From: Sternotherus odoratus
Lineage: Eukaryota; Chordata; Testudines; Kinosternidae
Assembly: GCA_032164245.1 (NCBI GenBank)
Contig: JAVMKO010000209.1
Location: forward strand, 620,001 to 684,000
Reading direction: 5' to 3'
DNA: 64,000 bases
Positions 42,731 to 56,344 of the stretch are shown piece after piece. Position 1 is the stretch's first letter; each line of letters starts with the position of its first letter. A program made the position numbers and the translations under genes. The notes beneath the pieces are model-generated. The model worked only from the letters and a program-made list of their open reading frames with translations, searched no databases and was not told where the DNA came from.

Positions 42731-45700
42731 CACTAAGAAGTCTGTCACTGATCAGTGAAAGAGAGGACCAGGGGGAAGGGAGATGCTGGGCTGGGACAGA
42801 GCAACCGGAAATGGGTCCTGAGATTTAGCTCCAGCTGTGAGTCCTAACCTGACCTTCCCCAGAGTTTGGGGGTGTGGACTCAAGGTTCTGGTTTGAGCTG
42901 GTGATAAAGACCGTTCTAGGCCATGCAGTTAGGATCTAAACTCTCCTCAAAGTCTGGGTGTGGGGACTCTCAATCCGAGACCAGAAACACAACAGGTACC
43001 AGATATGGTGATTCAGAGCCTGATCAAGGAAGGGAAGATGTTCAATCTCGGGTGGCTGAGCCACCTAAAGGTGAATGGACAAGAGGGATGGGATGAGGTG
43101 GAGGGATGGGATGAGGTCTTGGCAGAGATTTCAGGAAGCTCAGTAGATATGGTATGTACCCAAAGCCAGACCCTGACAGCCTGAGCAGATCAGTAAGGCC
43201 ACAGACATCCCCAGAATAGACTTTGGCAAAGGATGCTGGGAGGTTTAACACTCTAATCAGGAGTATAACCCACAGCAGCTTGTCAGGGCAGGGATCGATG
43301 GGGCTGTATGATACCCAACTGTATAGCACCATACACACCAATGGCACTGAGGAAACAACACATTCATAGTGATGACTGCACCAGGGCTGCCTGGCAATTT
43401 TACACCAACACCTTGTTTTGATAGAAAACCAATTTTTGACAACTTTTATTTATTTATTTATTTGCAGCAGTCTCTGCTTTCCTTGAACATTTTTTATTTT
43501 TCATTAGAAAAGCAAACGCCCCAAAATATTTCATATTTTGGAAGTTTTCAGGACAGCAGAGCTGTGTAGCTGGAAAGCGTGTTTCTCTCATCAGCAGAAG
43601 TTGGTGCAATAGAAGGTTTGACCTCATCTGCCTTGTCTGGCTAATAAAAACCAGATACACCCAACAAATGGGGACCCCACAGTCCCTGGGCCAGCTGGTC
43701 TCCAGGCTGGATCACAAAGATGGGAATTTTGCCTGGTGCCTCCCTAGTGTCTCTTCCCCACACTGTCTTCAGAGAAGGTGACCCCTACTCTGAGGTTGCA
43801 AGACACATCCTGGAGCTGAGCGTCTGCCCAGTGTCAGTGTCTGGGGTTTCATCCATTTCTGGTGGGTGTGTTTCACAGATGTTGCTGCTGGGTCTTCACG
43901 TTCTGGGATGTCACTGGGTCTGTGTGTTATTGTAGGTCACTTGTGGGTGGAACTGATGTTTTGGGCTGGCAGCAAACTGGAAACTCAGAGCAGGTGTTTG
44001 GGTCGGGTCCAAAAGCATTTGAAATTTGTCAGTAAATCAGGAAAATCTGTTTCGGGTCATAGAAAACTTTTCATTCAGGGCAGCTTCCCAACAGTGTCTG
44101 CTCCTCCCAAGCTTTGCCCAGGGATGAGGGAACTTGTCCGGGACGTGGAAGACTCACATTTGCAACCCCACTTTGGAGTAGAGTCTTGAATTCAGCATCT
44201 GTGTCCTAACCCCCAGGATACAGGCCATTCTGCTTCTGAAGCAGCTCCACTTTGCATAACTACTTAAATATTAATTGGGCTACAGAGCAAGCAAACAAGA
44301 CTATATAGACTGGGGACTGAGGAGCTCAGCTGGGTGGTAGGAGCTATGGATTCAAATCACTCCTCTGAATGAAGAAGAGAGAAGATTTGAGTCAGCGTCT
44401 CCTAGCTCCCAAGTGCCTTAATCCCCTGGCTGGACTTTTCTGCTCTTTGGCCAAGGAATGACAAATTGTTAGCTGGTGTTTAGGGGTCAAACATACACTT
44501 CTGAAGCTGGCCTGAAAAAAGAGGAAGAGCTTTCTCCTGCTAAAATTCACTTTGGTTGGCCAAAACTGCATTTTTTGACAAATAAAGTATTAGTGTAGAA
44601 ATTTTCTACCAGCTTTACTTGTGAGAACACAGTTTATTTTGGGGGGGATTGTTTGGGACTACACACAATGCAGTTTGTTTGAAGGTTTGTGACTGCTGGG
44701 CTTGCAATTTTATTTTTGCAGGTGCATCCATGAGCACTGGGACACTTTCCATGTGAGATTGTTATTGTAGGGTTGTCCATGAGTACTGAGGTTTCTCATA
44801 TGCTGGGGCTGTCTGCACACTGGTTTGTTATTAAAGGGTCTTTTTGTGAGCTGTGGGGGCCAGGCCTGCTGGTTAGTTATTGTAAGATTGCTTGTGAATG
44901 TTTGTGCTGCAGTTGCACTAGATAGCTAGTGTAGGGTTCTTTATGAATGCTGGGTGTGTTGTTAATAACAACATGGAAGTGGAATGAGAATCCCCAGTTG
45001 TTTCCATGTGTAAATTGCCACCCTGGTTAAAGTGAAACACCTCCCACCCCACCCTACCCCCCCGTGGGATGAGGCTGTTCTGTGGGGCAGGGGAGGTGAT
45101 GTCACTGTTGGGAGGGGGAACTTCCATGTACTTCTCTGCTTTGACTCCCCAACTCTGCCCCTAAGCAGAAACTCCTCATCTCCCCCAGTCATCCCTTGCA
45201 GGGTTAATTTCTTTTAGAAACCCTGGTGCTGGGACAAGGGCTGGTCTGTGGGCTTGGGCCCAGCCCCACAAAGGCACCCCGTTTCTCCTTGACCAGAGTG
45301 AGTGAGCAGCTGAACCCATCCATAGCTGGGAAGAGCAAACCTAGTGAGTGTCCTCTCACATCAAGACTCCCCCACACTGTGATATGTGACTGAGGGGAGC
45401 AGGGGCAGTCACAGCAGTGGCCACATCCTGAATGTGCTGCTGGAGGAAATGTGGCTGCGCCCTATACCAGTGTCTGTGCCCTGGAGCAGAAGCCAAGGCC
45501 CTTGAACCCAAGATGTCAGGGAATACCAAGGAGTGGCAGCCCAGATCCCCGAAGCTGCAGTGAGCAGGAGCAAAGGCAGTGAGGTGAGTGCACTGGATTA
45601 TTAAATCATTTTTACTGGTTTTTACCAATGTCAGCACTGTTTTAAACTTTTTTTCCCCAATGATGTTACTTCTTCTCTACACTTGTGGTTGTCTTTGTGG

Positions 45701-47540
45701 GGTCAGACCCTGTGTCTGTGCACTTACTGGTGTGCTATCATTTCCATGTCTGCTTTCAGATTTGTGCTGGTTATTAATACCCCTATGAAGCACACAGATG
45801 TTATTTGCCCTGGCTTTAGAGGGGCAAACTGAGGCACCCAGACAGGCAGGGACTTACCAAAGCTCACAGGGTGAGTCAGTAGCACAGCTAGGAATAGAAA
45901 CAATTAGCCTCATGATCCTTCTTCCCACCCTCTGCAATAGAAAGTCTTGTGTTATCAGTGCACTGAACTGACACCATTGGTGATGGAAGCAAAACATAAT
46001 CGGGAGCTGGGAGCTGTCTGGATTAGGGTACAGTGGTACACGAGAACCAGGCTTGTGTTAACGACATTTGTGTTTTGAGAGTGGAAAGAATGGTGAATAT
46101 TGTGTTTTTGAGTTTGGTTTAATGAAACAAAGCCAGGGTTGTAATGTCTAGTGGGTGATGGACTCTTTGGCATATTTATTGTACGATTTGTAGTTCTCAA
46201 AGCTTTATGATAAGCTACTGAAAAATGGGTATTTTAATAATTTTTTTCCTGGGAAAATCTCTCACTTTTCTCTATACTCCTCCAGTGGAAGATTCAATCA
46301 GGTATATGGTCCACATTTGTATGTATCATTTCATCTATAACAGGAATTCCAAGAGTACCCATTTTAGGTCAATTCATGGCATATAAAAATACTTTAAAAA
46401 GGTGTTGGGATTTTGTGGTTCCCCATAAGTCAGAGACCAGGCAGAATCAAGGGCTTTTTTAATTGAATTGAATTGAATAAAATACCATGTGCACAAGGAG
46501 GAAGAGCCCCTGCTAACAAGAATCAGCCAGAGTCTCTCCAGCCAGAAGCCCCGCCCCTTCACTCCACTTATTGAGCTCACTCCCCCTCCCTCTGGGTGGT
46601 GAGTGATTCCAGAATGTTCCTAGGGTGGCGAGCCACAGCATGTCTCTCTATACATATGTATCTTCCAAATAACATTTTGTTTAAACTGAACACAAACACC
46701 CTTCAAAGGAAACATTAAATTTGTGTGTCAATCTCCCCACTCACAGTTTAGCTACCAATTAAATTAAGGCTTTAATTCTGAGTACGAGTGTCCATACAGG
46801 AATTTAATGTAGTATAACCAATCCACTTTAAATTCATACCTTTAGATAATTCACATAATTTTTCCTGAGCATCCCTGTGTAGATAAAACCTTAAAGGCTC
46901 CAACACCAGGAAGCAAATACAAAGAACCCAACACTGATTATTTTTAAAAGTCGCTTGTTTTTTTAAGCCAATCTCATGATTTGGGTGGCCTGTGACTTGT
47001 GATTTTTGAGTGCTGGGGGTGGCAGAGCTAAGGAAAAGCTGAGAGGAAGGAAAGGAAGTGGGTTATCGTCTGCATAAATCTGCAGCAGAAGACTCTGATC
47101 AGAAAGATCCCGGGGGGTGACGTTCCCTCCAAAGAATGAGGCTGGTGGTCACTTGTATCTGAAAACACACTTTATTCAGAGCATGCAAGCATGGGTAGTT
47201 CGCAAGGAGCTACAAAAATGGGGGTGCATCCCAGTGACTTTTTATCAGAAAACACGGTATATAGAATTTTTATACAGCAAGGGATCCTAACCTATCAGGG
47301 GCTAGTAATCTTTATCTATAACCTATCATTCTACAATTCAAGCTGTTCACGTACACATCAGGCATCCAGCAGGCATTTTTCATGAGCTCTAGAAGCTTCT
47401 AATTACAATGGCCCTAGTTTGCACATTCCATATCTATTTCTAAAAAAAACGTAACCTTCCTGCAAAGTAACCTCTTATCTCATAAGACAGAAGGGGCCTC
47501 TCTGTCTCTCATCTCTGGATACTTTTGAAATCCCCTAATC
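42731..47540. other. No gene recognised; scattered repeats
   Basis: A degenerate tandem array lies at about 44,640-44,960 (TTATTGTAGGGTTGTCCATGA-like units). A MIR-like SINE remnant lies at about 45,815-45,900 (GGGGCAAACTGAGGCACCCA, then CACAGGGTGAGTCAGTAGCA). Two stretches with antisense poly(A)-like TTTATT signals (about 46,420-46,620 and 47,110-47,240) could be LTR pieces, with low certainty. Confidence 0.4.
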
Positions 47541-47780
47541 AGCAAAGGTAACAAAGAGTCCTGTGGCACCTTAAAGACTAACTAAAGTATTGAAGCATAA
47601 GCTTTCGTGGGCTAATACCCACTTCGTCGGATGCAAGCAGTGGAAGTGTCCAGGGGCAGGTATAGATAAGTAGGCATGAACTAGGTAGGAGGTAACAAGG
47701 TTAGTCCAATCAGCCTGAACCAGCTTGTTATCTCAAATCAGGGAGGGTGAGGTATTCCTCTAGCAGATGAATTGGAGGTG
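47541..47780 (-). mobile_element. Penelope-like element terminus with hammerhead-like fold
   Basis: Contains the AGTCCTGTGGCACCTTAAAG and GCTTTCGTGGGCTAATACCC blocks. On the - strand, 47,632-47,593 shows CCGACGA, GTGGG/CCCAC, GAAA and GC-UUAU-GC in hammerhead order, as in the 27-kb copy. It extends further 3' (+ strand) than the other copies. Confidence 0.55.
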
Positions 47781-49689
47781 TGAACTCGGATTCCCTAATC
47801 AGCAAGTGTATGCATTCGACCTTCAACTCAGTCATTCTACTATACATGTTCTCATTTGGGAATGGGAGGGGGTGGGTGAGGAGTAAAAACACAAAGAACA
47901 AAGGGGAAAACTTTGGTTCAGGTTTTGAAGCCTGTATTTAGCTAAACTTAAAAACTATTCTAGGATTAAAGTTTTCTTTTCCCACAAAGATGATGCTTTT
48001 TTCCCCAATTCATTTTCTTAATTACCTGAAAGTTGAAAGCTGCCCTGATTCGCTGTGGAAATGTGCCAGGGATCTCAAAGCCCTGCAGAAAAGGGTTTCT
48101 CTGGATGGTTAAACACACTTAAAGAGCTTGAACTAGCAACAGAAAACAAAGGTACAAGAGGGAAAGAATGATTCCCAAATCCACCAGTGTCTGCAGCATG
48201 ATACAGCGACATCACTAAAGTGTTGATTGTACCAGCAGCAGGGCCTCTCTCTCTCATTTGAAAACTCACAACACAGCCTGATTTTCCGGAGTTCAGCTCT
48301 CTGTTAGGCAGCTAATGCAGTGGCTAGATTTTCCAAAGCACTCAGGATACAGTAGCTGTCAATCATTGTTCTCAAATAAGAGTTTTAATTAGCTGCTGGG
48401 TGCTGGCATTTACAGAAATCTGGCCGTCAGTCTAGAATTCCTGCCAAACATCAGTTCAAAACCATGCCCCAAAGCAATGTAATTGCTTCATGCAGTGACT
48501 GCTTTCCAGGGGACCAAATACTGGCATGATGTTCTCTTGCATCCACGTGGCTGCACTCTCTGGACTAATTAGTCTTGTAACTAATACTTTTTTCTTGACA
48601 TTTATATTTCATCACATCCCTTCAAACCTGCATGACATTAAACAGACCTGCAAATTCAAAGGGGACCCTAACACCGTTGTCAGTTCTATTGATTTCACAG
48701 AACGTCTCCTAATATTCACTGTTTTTCTTAACGACCAGCTGCTGAGGTGCCAGGATGATGTTAGAATCTTGGGTTTTGTTGAAATGTGTACATTTCACAA
48801 CCTCCTGGTTGTGAAGAAGACCTGGAAACCCTGACACCCCAAAGGTCAAACCTCAGAAGTCAAATAAAAGCAAGCAAAATGCATCATTTAAAAAAATCAC
48901 TCATTCTTAAGGGAACCTTGTGATTTTTGGGGTCTGCCTCATGATTTCAGTGCACTTTGGGTTGGCAATGGAATCTCTGAACAGAGCTGAGAGGACTTGG
49001 GGGCTGAGCTGTCAATATAAAGAGTCAGGAGGTAGGAATACAGAGTTTGGGTATTTTTTCAATTGCATTCAGAAGAAACTTTTTCTCCAAAAGGCCTTAA
49101 AGAGGCTTCATGTGCCCTGAGAATATTCCAGTTTCCTACAGTACTTTGGGTGCTGTGCATTGTTCAGCTGTGGCCCTGGAGAAGGAGAATCATCCTTGAT
49201 TCAAGGTCCCTACAGTTGCCTCTAATTTTGGGAGGTTCTCTGATGCAGCTGCGCACTGATGAGTCCTGCATTTCAGCAACTGGAGCATTAATGACATGTG
49301 TCCTGCAGCAGAGCAATGGTTGTGTATGTCGTTGTCTCTTCTCTGTGGGGTGGTAGCTCCTTTAAGATAAAATCACAGTAATGTAACTTTTCTGCCAAAC
49401 CAGCCTAAAGCCAGACAATGTCCATCTGATAGCACTGCTGTACATACAGCAGGAGCGGTTCTACTGGGAATCTAAGATGGGAAATACCAACTGGCACCAC
49501 TTCCTATATAAACCCCTCTGAGGCAGGCAGATTAGATTTCTCCCTCCCCAGCCTTGGTCTGGCCCTTTTCTGCCCCACAGACAGCTGGGCTTTGTCCTGA
49601 CACCTGCCAGCTGGCCAGAGGAACCTTCTCCCTCTCTCCATGCCAGCTCCATTGAGATAGTACCAGGTTCTCCCTGAGATGGGCTGTTA
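47781..49689. other. No gene recognised
   Basis: The 102-codon frame at 48,526-48,834 lacks splice-site support, a recognisable domain and a start context, and I do not call it a gene. Confidence 0.4.
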
Positions 49690-50460
49690 TTATAGATTCA
49701 TAGACTTTAAGGTCAGAAGGGAACATCATGATACTCTAGTGTCTAGTCTGATCTCCTGCACATTGCGGGCCACAGAACCTCACCCACCCACTCCTGTAAA
49801 AGACCCCTAACTTCTTGCTGAGCCACTGAAGTCCTCAAACCATGATTTAAAGACTTCAGGTCACAGAGACTCCACAATTATTACACTATTTTAAACCCGG
49901 AAGTGACCCGTGTACCATGCTGCAGAAGAAGACAAAATCATTCCACAGTCGCTGCCAATCTGACCCAAAGGAAAATTCCTCCCTACTCCAAATAGTAGTT
50001 GGACCTTGAGCATGTGGGCAACACCCACCAGCCAGACACCTGGCAATGAATTCTCTGTAGTAAGTCAGAGACCGACCTGTCGAGTGTCTCATTACCAACC
50101 ATTGGAGATATTTGATGGTAGCAGTTGTGGATCGTCTATATTGGATTGCAGGCAGTCTCATCATACCACCCCCGTCCCATAAACTTATCAAGCCAGTTCG
50201 TTTTTTTGCCCCAGCTGCTTCCTTTGGGAGACTGTTCCAGAACTTCACTCCTCTGATGATTAGAAACTTTCATCTAATTTCTAGCTTAACCTTGCTGATG
50301 GCCAGTTTATATCCATTTGTTCTGGGGTCTACCCTGGTACTTAAATAACTCCTCTCCCTCCCTGGTACTTATCCTTCTGAGAGCAGTCATATCTCCCCTC
50401 AGCCTTTATTTGGTCAGGCTAAACAAGCCAAACTCTTTGAATCTCCTCTCATAAGCTGAG
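49690..50460 (-). repeat. CR1 LINE 3' fragment, long
   Basis: ATTCATAGACTTTAAGGTCA, the CCTGCACATTGCGGGCCACA and CCACCCACTCCTGTAAAAGA blocks, and GGTCAGGCTAAACAAGCC near the far end are characteristic of reversed CR1 3' ends in turtles and birds. About 770 bp with one likely rearrangement near 50,170. Confidence 0.75.
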
Positions 50461-50907
50461 TTCTCCATTCCTCAGGGCAAGACCACAGTGAAGTCTGGGC
50501 ATGGCAGGGCTATGTGGTCCAGGAGGGTTGCTCAGGGTGTGATAAGAAAACCAGGGTCTGGCTAGTTGAGAGAAGCAGCAGAAAGATCTCAGAACGACTA
50601 GAGAAAGCAACAAGAAAGCAAGACACAGACAGAGAAGCACTTGTAGCAGGACCCTGTGAAAAAAGCTGAGAGAGAAAGATGGCTGTTGGGAAGAGTGCTG
50701 GTTGGAAAGAGCCTTGGAACTGAGATCAAAGACAGTGCTTCTGTTGTCTGGTTCCTGCTGTGTTCAGGGAAACAGGACTTTGTAGATGTTATGTAAATAA
50801 ATGGGGTTGCATCAACAAACATACCTGACTCTGTCATCACTTTCTCCTCTAAGTGTAACTATGCACAAGACCCAGAATAATGTCTCGTTGCTTGGGTTAA
50901 AGGAAAT

Positions 50908-51180
50908 AAGGGTATGTCTATGCTACCCACTGGATCGGAGGATACTGATCAATCTATCAGGGATCAATTTATCATATCTAGTGTAGGCACGATAAATCAA
51001 TCCCCAAGTGCTCTCCCCATTGACTCTGGAACTCTACCTCCATGAGAGGTGGAAGCGGAGTCGATGAGGGAGCGGCAGCGGTCGACTCACCACTGTGAGG
51101 ATGCCCAGATAAGTTGACCTAAGATACATCGTTCCCCCACCAGACCAGACTTGAGGGATAAATCCGTGTTTTGTTAATAT
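50908..51180. mobile_element. hAT-like MITE with internal palindrome
   Basis: It begins GGGTATGTCTATGCTACCCA. GATCAATTTATCATATC and the facing CACGATAAATCAATC form a palindrome around AGTGTAGG. This is typical of turtle non-autonomous hAT elements. Confidence 0.55.
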
Positions 51181-54100
51181 AAGAACAGCCAAACTAATAC
51201 TAGGAAAATCTCTGGAAAGTGAATGAGCCTCCAACTCTCTGAGATCACTTGAGTTCTTTGTCTCCAGCTTTCAGGAAAAGATCTCCACAGTGATGAGTCT
51301 TGGTTATCAAATGCCATATTTACTGGAATGGATTTGTAGGGATGTGTGTGAAAATCAGGCTGGTAATGGGGCGCTAATTTCAATCTTAACTTTGAGATCA
51401 GCTATCCCTCCATGATAGCAGCGCACAGCTCTAGCCTTTGTGAAAATGCTTTAAATGCTCAATAAAATGTTACATATTAAAAATAACAATTATACTAGGA
51501 CAGAACTTCAGTGACAAATTTCTGGAGTGGGAGCTTGGAGGAAGGGGTGGAGTTGGGCAGAGGCTGGGGTGGAGAGGAGGTTGCGCATCCTCCAGGATCT
51601 AAGTCAGCACCTATGCATGGTACCCAGGGTGTGTGCACCACCACCCAGCCACTGCTAGCAGTGAGACTATTTACACCCCACTGACACCTATATCACCTTC
51701 AAACCCAATGGTGGAAATTCTGCCCTCACTGAAGTCAAAGGGAAATTGCTAGGACTTCACCGAGGTCCGAGGTGGGGTGGTTACCAGCGAATCATTCTGG
51801 GGCTTAACTAATAGCATCCGTCTCACTAGAGCTGATTCCCACTTGGGTAACATTTCAAAGGAGGTTTTCAAACTTCCCTGAGGGATTTGACCATTCAGTT
51901 CCCAGGAGCTTTAATGTGAACTTGTCATAAGTGTAAAGTGCTGGAGAGTGATACCCTGCCTGTATAGAGTTAATGTTATCTGAGAACAGTGACGTAAGAG
52001 CTTCACTACCAGAGGGAGGGAGGAAGGAGGGGGATACAGCATGGAGGATTCCCTTTTCTCAGGGAGAGATTAGGGTGAGTTGGGTGTCAAGGTACCCCCA
52101 CCCCATGGTCTTGGGGTGGTTACTGAGTGGTGGCAGCTTTGGGTAACCCCAATTTCCCAACTGGTAAAGTGGGGGTGTTGGGGAGAACAGTTAATTTAGC
52201 TGGGAAGCAGCTAAAGTTTAGTTGGTCTGGCATATAAGAGCCCTGATCTCTGTACTCAGGAGCATAGGGATCAGGATAACCCCCTCTTAAAGAACTTCAA
52301 AACCTTAAACATCTCTTCCTCGGTTGGTTGTTTGACTGCAGAGGCTGGTGGGGGAAGTCTCTCTGTAGCCGGAGAGATTTTCAGGCCATGGGGGATTCTC
52401 CCCTATTGCTATGGTGTGGAGTTTGGGAGGGATGTTTTCCTTTCACCTGGATGTGTGTCTTTGTGTCTGTGGGGGGCAAGGGCCTGACTGGCCAGAGTAA
52501 TGACACTTATGGGTGGAGATCTGTGGCCCCAGCAGTGAGACCAGGGTAACAGACACAATCAAAAGCCTGGGAATCCTGAGTAAATCCACATTCCAAGCCC
52601 ATGGGTTGCAACAGGCAAAACCAATTGCTCTTTTCTATCACTTCTCTTTGTCGTTAATAAAAGCTGCAACTCACCCTGGTGCTTGCCAGACAATCCACCA
52701 AGGTATCTAGGGAGAGAATGACAGATACACATTGTCACTTGGGTGTAAATGCCTTTAAGGGAAAACACCTCACTGAGCACAAATTATAACCTCATGGCTC
52801 CTACCTCTCCCTAGCCAGGGGAGAGCTCCTCCATGGTAGCACTGAACACAATGGGGCCTGATCCTGGTCAGGGTCACTAGGGGATACAGTAGGAGAAGGA
52901 TTTAATACGGCTATTGAAGATGTTAAGTGGAAATTGTCTGGGTTTGGACAGAGCTATTTTGTCACATACTGATGCATCTTTTGACAGAAAATTTCAAGGT
53001 TTTGATCAATAAAGAATGGCCCCCAAACTGAAATATTTGCTCAAAACCAGAAATCTTCTGATTTCAAATACCACCATGGTGCTGCATGGGATTTGTAGTT
53101 CAGTTGCCTTGTGTTGATGTTTTCCACTACAGGCTGGGCTGCCGGACTGGGGTTCATCTCCCATGATGCACTGCAACCAGACAGTCCCATGATGTAGTAC
53201 TTCCTGTCTGCAAGAGGGGAGAATGTGTAATATCATGGGAGAGACAGAGAACCCATCTCAAAGAGGAGACCAGGAGCATGAGGCACCTGAACTACAGCTC
53301 CCATGAAGCACTCTTGAACTAATTTGAATCAAAATATTTTCTTTTTCAGCTCAAGTTTTTTGATTTTTTTGATATTTCACTGAAATGTTGAAATTTCCCA
53401 CAATAAAATTTGAGAAAAATAAAACAAATTCATTTTTATCTAAATGTTCCCCAGGAAAAAAAAAACTATTTTCCAACCAGGTCGAGGACTTAATGATCCA
53501 CAGGTTAATTTTCAATTTTTAATTGAAAATATAAAATTAACAAGCCAGACTGTAAGTGGAACAAAAGTTGTGTGTGACTGTGCTTCTAGGGGGCTAAATC
53601 TCCACTGTGAAGTGACACTACACTCCTCAGGGCTTCCAAACACCTTGGATATTTAGGGATTTTTTAAACAATAGTTTTCTCTGTATATACTTTGAACCTC
53701 ACACACTCTGATATAAGAATATCCCCCATGTACATATCTTGGCCTTCAGCCTTTGGCCTCACAATACAGTCAACGGGTAGTCACCGATTACTGGATAAGA
53801 TACAGTCTGTTGGGACTTATTGCTGTGTTGTCACATCCTGGTCCATGTTTGCACAGGGTAGGAAGGACTTGTCAGCACTGCTCAGATCCAACTCCCAGTG
53901 ATGGGGTGGAACAATTTCCAATGGGAGCTTTCCCCAGGATGTGTCCTTTCCATGAAGGACGGGAAGTGGTAACACTTTGGTTCAGTCCCCTCAGTCATGG
54001 CAATGCAGCAGTAGGTATAACAGGCAAAAGGTGGGACGAAGGAACCTCAGGGACTCAGATGCATGAGCCCTGAGACCTCTTTTTCCACATTCACTTTTAT

Positions 54101-55165
54101 CACAGGCAGTTTTTTTGGTCTAATTCTTGACCAGACAGTCTGATCTAGGATGTTTCCATCCTCCCCCAATTAACACATTTACTCCCACTTCCTGCATTTC
54201 TCCCTCATGTGCAGGTGAAGCCGGTAACCCCAATACTCTCAAAAGTTCTTACATTCAATAGAATCTTCAGGAGTGTTGCTGGTGTCATGCTGGATTTGTT
54301 CTCTGTGGGGAGTAATAAGGACAGGGGATATCAGAGATGTCGTGTGCTCTTGCTCTTACATCTTGTTGATACTGAGTTTGTTTTCAGAGATCCAGCTGTG
54401 AGGAGATTTCTTCCCATGGCTGGTTCTCCTGCTAGGATCTTACATCTCCATTCAGCTCACTCTTAGTAGAAAAATAGCAAGCCCTAATTCTGGATAATCA
54501 GGGAACATGGTGGCTTCACCATTTATGCAGGGAAAGTCTAATAAAGCTAAGACGTGAAAATCCTGTACTACTTCAGCAAAATGGCCAATAAAACCCCACT
54601 AGGTCAGCATGGCAATAAGTTTGGGGGGAACTGAAAATCCCTGACATTTCAGGACAGAAGTTGAAAAGAACACTGCCGTTTCCATGGAGCTAGAACTGGG
54701 TGACATTTTTAAACAGAAATAATTTTCACAATAGTTTAACACAAATCTAATGTTTAGCCAAAACAGTTGGATTTTATTGAACTTCTTAATAAAAAAAATC
54801 TTAATGCAACAGTGTTCATTTTGTTTTCTTTCAAATGGATATTTTAGTTTGTTTCACTTTAATTTTTTTTTCAAAACCTCCCACGATTTCTATGACAATG
54901 TTGAATTCCAGGGGAACGTGAATTCGAGGGGAACACGCCGCTTTGGCAGCCCCCTTTCTTAAAGTGTCTCCATGTAACCCCTGGATCCCATCCCAACCAA
55001 GGAGTTCATCCTGCCCTGGGCCTTTTCAAAAATTCCTGCACAGCAACCAGACTGAAACCCGCCCGGAGCAGGAGAGCTGAGTTCTGCTTAGAATCTGGAG
55101 TGGCTCCTGGCCCTTCCATGAGGCAGAGAGAAGGGAACCAGAATGGAAATGATACTGGAGAGGGA
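51181..55165. other. No gene recognised; downstream region of the two-Ig receptor
   Basis: Cytoplasmic-tail exons of the two-Ig receptor could lie here, but I find no ITIM-like frame between convincing splice sites. An AT-rich dispersed repeat lies at about 53,330-53,530. A possible - strand exon at about 55,166-55,226 ends in CAAAG|GTAGGAGG, but its acceptor is ambiguous. Confidence 0.35.
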
Positions 55166-55849
55166 ATAATGTCCTCCTACCTTTGATCCTTTGGTAGAGA
55201 TGCAACTGGAAGGCAGTGAGATGATGCGACTGTAGACTCGATTCATTGTGGGCAGAAAGAGAGAGAGAGAGAAAGGGAAACTGAGTGACACAGCCTCAAT
55301 TCATCATGGTACTGAAGCAGAGCCCCATCCCCATGGTTTGGCCAGACCAACACTCTCCTCCAACGGAACTTTAGTTCCAGTCTCATGACATTTCATGTTC
55401 TATGTAAAGCCCCAGGTCCGAAAGTCAGGAGATTCAGTGAGAATCTCGGCTTTCATTTAAAAAAACCAAATAAATGTATAACTCTTGTGTTTAGGGAGAA
55501 AAGCATGGAGATGCGACATAAAGGCTCCCAAACACCAAATCCCCCAGGTAAATACAAAGACCCCACACTGGGCACGGGTTCGAAATCCCAGGAGTTTTTT
55601 GCCTATCTCAAGATTGTGGAGGTTGACTCGAGTGCTGTGAAAGCTCGGGGCTGGGGACGCCGTGTGAGGAAAGGTCGGCAGGGCAGAACTGTGTCCAGAG
55701 CTCTATTTTCAGAGTTGTTAGGTCCTGTTTCAGGAAAGCACTTACACAGGGGCACAGGCATAAGGGCCCTTCCTGACTAGGGGATGCCTTCCTGACCTGC
55801 AGCCTTAGTTACCTGCGTGTTGATATTCCATCCAGACACCAGCCCCTGG

Positions 55850-56060
55850 GTGAGTCCTAGATTGTGACTATCTTTGGAGCAAGGTCTCTCCCCTTCATTA
55901 CTGATATTTGCTCTGCCTGGCACAGTGGGGTCCCTGATTGGGGCTCCAGGGCACTACAGTAACATACCTAACAAATAATGTACAGCGCCTAGCACAGTGG
56001 GGCTATGATCCCTGACTGGGGCTCCAAGGTGCTACCATAATATAAATAATTAATCACAAT
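55850..56060 (+). repeat. L2/MIR-type retroposon tails
   Basis: Two related units, GGCACAGTGGGGTCCCTGAT and AGCACAGTGGGGCTATGATC, are each followed by a GGGGCTCCA(G/A)G(G/T) block and lead into ATAATATAAATAATTAAT. This pattern is typical of old LINE/SINE 3' tails. A similar tail occurs at about 35,090-35,190. Confidence 0.5.
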
Positions 56061-56254
56061 GATAATCCATTTCACCATCTCTTTCATTTTTCTGCCCAGC
56101 CAGCCTCCCAGTAATGAATGATCAATTTCATTGTGTCTCTGATCATCTCTCTCCCCCTATCCCAGACACACTGGTACTGTGGATCTATGGGGCTGTCTCT
56201 GCCACATTTGCCTGTACATGTGATAACAGGGCTTGGTCTCACTCTCATACCCAC

Positions 56255-56344
56255 CTTTCTTTCCCAGCAGATAAAGCACCACAGCCAGAACCAGGATGGC
56301 AGGGATTATAATTCCCAATGGGAGCTTTAGGGAGCTTTCCGGCC
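56255..56344 (-). CDS. Transmembrane exon of the two-Ig receptor
   Basis: Follows TTCTTTTCTAG and ends AAGAAAG|GTGGGT, 90 bp, phase 1. It encodes PESSLKLPLGIIIPAILVLA then VVLYLLGKK. The span has no charged residue, in contrast to the arginine-bearing span of the paralogue. Confidence 0.75.

Noticed and set aside
48526..48834. 102-codon frame on the + strand as a gene
   Set aside because: No similarity recognised, no splice sites matching the phase, unremarkable composition.
55088..55291. Cytoplasmic exon with an ITIM for the two-Ig receptor
   Set aside because: The frame contains RVYSRI, which does not fit the ITIM pattern because the residue two before Tyr is Arg. The acceptor site is ambiguous. 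Left as a low-certainty note only.
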